Source: Oceanospirillales bacterium
Lineage (GTDB): Bacteria; Pseudomonadota; Gammaproteobacteria; Xanthomonadales; SZUA-36
NCBI GenBank assembly: GCA_003232965.1
Contig: QIKG01000057.1
Span: 1-6,625, forward strand
DNA length: 6,625 bases
Direction: 5' to 3'
Part shown: positions 5,376 through 6,625 of the stretch, in pieces
Layout: each line of letters opens with the position of its first letter
Position numbering within the stretch: position 1 is the first letter of the stretch
Notes under the pieces: model-generated
What the model was told of the DNA's origin: nothing
What the model saw: only the letters and a program-made list of their open reading frames with translations
The model's database searches: none
Made by a program: the position numbers and the translations under genes

Positions 5376-5387
5376 AACTTTTAAGTT
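5376..5387. promoter_or_regulatory. Small palindrome in the divergent promoter region
   Basis: AACTT-TT-AAGTT is a perfect 5-bp dyad. It lies in the 61-base gap between the divergent starts of the GumN-family gene (5366) and rnt (5428), a gap that must hold both promoters or their -10 regions. It is AT-rich and short, and no regulator is recognised. Neither promoter can be assigned confidently. Confidence 0.15.
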
Positions 5388-5427
5388 ATCATCTCTTATT
5401 CCAGCCTAATTGTATCAAGTCTTAAGC

Positions 5428-6069
5428 ATGTCAATAACAACAACTGCCATAGTCGAGCGTTTTCGTGGTTTTCTACCCGTAGTGGTAGATGTAGAAACCG
5501 GCGGCTTTAATTCCCAAACCGATGCCCTGCTTGAAATTGCAGCCACTATTTTGCGTCTGGATGAAGACGGCATGCTTTACCCTGCTGCCACCTATTCCTC
5601 TCATGTTAAGCCTTTTGAGGGCGCCAACATAGAGCAGGCAGCACTGGATATAACCGGGATTCAACTTGACCACCCTTTTCGCATGGCTCTGGATGAAAAG
5701 GAAGCGCTGAAAAAAATCTTTCAACCGATCCGGGAAGAATTAAAACTCACCCGTTGCACCCGTGCCGTACTGGTGGGTCACAACCCGTCTTTCGACCTTG
5801 GCTTTGTCAGAGCCGCAGTTGACCGTACCCGCCTTAAGCGCAACCCTTTTCATGCTTTCAGCACTTTCGATACTGCCACCCTAGCAGGCCTTGCCTACGG
5901 GCAAACCGTATTAGCACGCGCGGTAAAGGCTGCAAATTTGGAGTGGCAAGAAGGTGAGGCGCATTCGGCCATTTATGACACTGAACGAACGGCCGATCTA
6001 TTTTGCACCATTGTGAATCGCTGGAGCACTCTGTCCAAGCTTGAGCAAAGTATTGCTGATCAAGCCTAA
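5428..6069 (+). CDS. rnt: Ribonuclease T, DEDDh 3'-5' exoribonuclease
   Basis: This 213-residue RNase T trims the 3' ends of tRNA, 5S and 23S rRNA and other stable RNAs, and turns over the CCA end of tRNA. All five DEDDh residues are visible: Asp21 and Glu23 in VVVDVETGGFN, Asp123 in VGHNPSFDLGF, and His179 and Asp184 in GEAHSAIYDTERTA. Other RNase T hallmarks are TDALLEIAAT, LKRNPFHAFSTFDTATLAGLAYGQTVL and LFCTIVNRW. The length agrees with the family. The ATG at 5428 is preferred to an in-frame TTG at 5410, because the family N-terminus begins only about ten residues before RFRGF and no ribosome site supports the TTG. The next gene starts 20 bases after its stop, so the two may be co-transcribed. 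Confidence 0.97.
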   Translation: MSITTTAIVERFRGFLPVVVDVETGGFNSQTDALLEIAATILRLDEDGMLYPAATYSSHVKPFEGANIEQAALDITGIQLDHPFRMALDEKEALKKIFQPIREELKLTRCTRAVLVGHNPSFDLGFVRAAVDRTRLKRNPFHAFSTFDTATLAGLAYGQTVLARAVKAANLEWQEGEAHSAIYDTERTADLFCTIVNRWSTLSKLEQSIADQA

Positions 6070-6089
6070 ACTAAAAAAAATCAAAGACT

Positions 6090-6625
6090 ATGTCTAAATA
6101 CCTGATGAATACATATGCCCGGCTACCCGTCGCTTTTACTCACGGAAAAGGCGCCTGGCTCTGGGATAAAGAGGGACGAAAATACCTCGATGCCGTCAGC
6201 GGTCTTGGCGTCACATCCCTCGGCCATGCTCACCCTGAGGTCACGGCAGTTATCGCCGATCAGGCTGGAGTACTATTGCACACAGCAAACTTGGCTGAAA
6301 TCCCTTGGCAAAACAAACTCGCAGAGAAGCTTTGTAAAGTCAGCTTTATGGAAAAAGCATTTATAGCCAATACCGGTGCCGAAGCCGTGGAATGCGCACT
6401 TAAAATTGCCCGTCTTATAGGCCATCAGAAAGGCTATAAACAACCCCTGATTGCGGTGACCAGCGGGGCTTTCCACGGGCGAACTTTAGCCACCATCAGC
6501 GCTACAGACAACCCGAAAATACAACGGGGCTTTGAACCCCTGGTAGCTGGCTTTGTTCATCTTCCTTATGCAGATAGTAGCGCTTTCGAACAAGCCATCA
6601 GCGACAATCCTGAGTTGGTGGCGAT
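6090..6625 (+). CDS. argD: Class-III PLP aminotransferase, acetylornithine aminotransferase-like (3' end missing)
   Basis: The first 178 residues of a fold-type I, class-III aminotransferase are visible. The ArgD-type opening is YARLPVAFTHGKGAWLWDKEGRKYLDAVSGLGVTSLGHAHPEV (residues 9-51), matching N-acetylornithine/succinyldiaminopimelate aminotransferases. The cofactor phosphate-binding motif ANTGAEAVECALKIAR spans 93-108, and the conserved GAFHGRT (126-132) stacks against PLP. The catalytic Lys lies beyond the window, about half the protein being absent. The likely role is conversion of N-acetylglutamate semialdehyde to N-acetylornithine in arginine synthesis. A catabolic succinylornithine (AstC/AruC) enzyme cannot be excluded from this half. 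The ATG at 6090 lies 20 bases after rnt; no clear Shine-Dalgarno is seen, and Met6 (6105) is an alternative start. Confidence 0.9.
   Translation, partial: MSKYLMNTYARLPVAFTHGKGAWLWDKEGRKYLDAVSGLGVTSLGHAHPEVTAVIADQAGVLLHTANLAEIPWQNKLAEKLCKVSFMEKAFIANTGAEAVECALKIARLIGHQKGYKQPLIAVTSGAFHGRTLATISATDNPKIQRGFEPLVAGFVHLPYADSSAFEQAISDNPELVA

Noticed and set aside
5410..5427. TTG start for rnt six codons upstream
   Set aside because: No ribosome site supports it, and the ATG at 5428 gives the usual RNase T length and N-terminus.

Overview
The window looks like chromosomal DNA of a gammaproteobacterium. The rnfE(rsxE)-nth pair at the left edge is a classic gammaproteobacterial arrangement. RNase T (rnt), at the right, is also characteristic of that class. 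Base composition is moderate to slightly AT-rich between genes. A genus cannot be read from this sequence.

Layout: (1) 1-1022: the 3' part of rnfE, overlapping by four bases the complete nth gene (endonuclease III). (2) 1023-1577: a 555-base stretch with no credible gene. It holds a 159-bp foldback element with 16-bp perfect terminal inverted repeats, flanked by a 6-bp direct repeat (MITE-like). It also holds a second small hairpin and the AT-rich leader and probable promoter of the next operon. (3) 1578-4370: a tight four-gene same-strand operon, the centre of interest. It comprises a secreted Cys-rich precursor with nine EGKCG motifs plus one DGKCG, a DUF692/MNIO maturase, a DUF2063 partner and a DoxX-family membrane protein. 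This is the HvfABC-HvfX (also GigABCD / bufferin-type) copper-binding RiPP system. (4) 4371-4439: a short tandem array of 11-12-base units in which both flanking convergent genes end. (5) 4440-5366, minus strand: an exported TraB/GumN-family protein. (6) 5428-6625: rnt followed by the 5' part of a class-III aminotransferase (ArgD-like).

How the operon should work: HvfA is made from the only gene in the operon with a strong Shine-Dalgarno. HvfB with HvfC modifies Cys residues in its repeated EGKCG motifs in the cytoplasm, and the product is exported through its Sec-type signal peptide to bind copper or related soft metals in the periplasm. The DoxX protein is the membrane component. This system class has been described, so what is specific here is the precursor's repeat architecture (four 19-residue double-motif units plus a degenerate tail), a strong stem-loop inside the start of hvfB, and the foldback element upstream. 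No dedicated regulator, transporter or leader protease is encoded in the visible operon.
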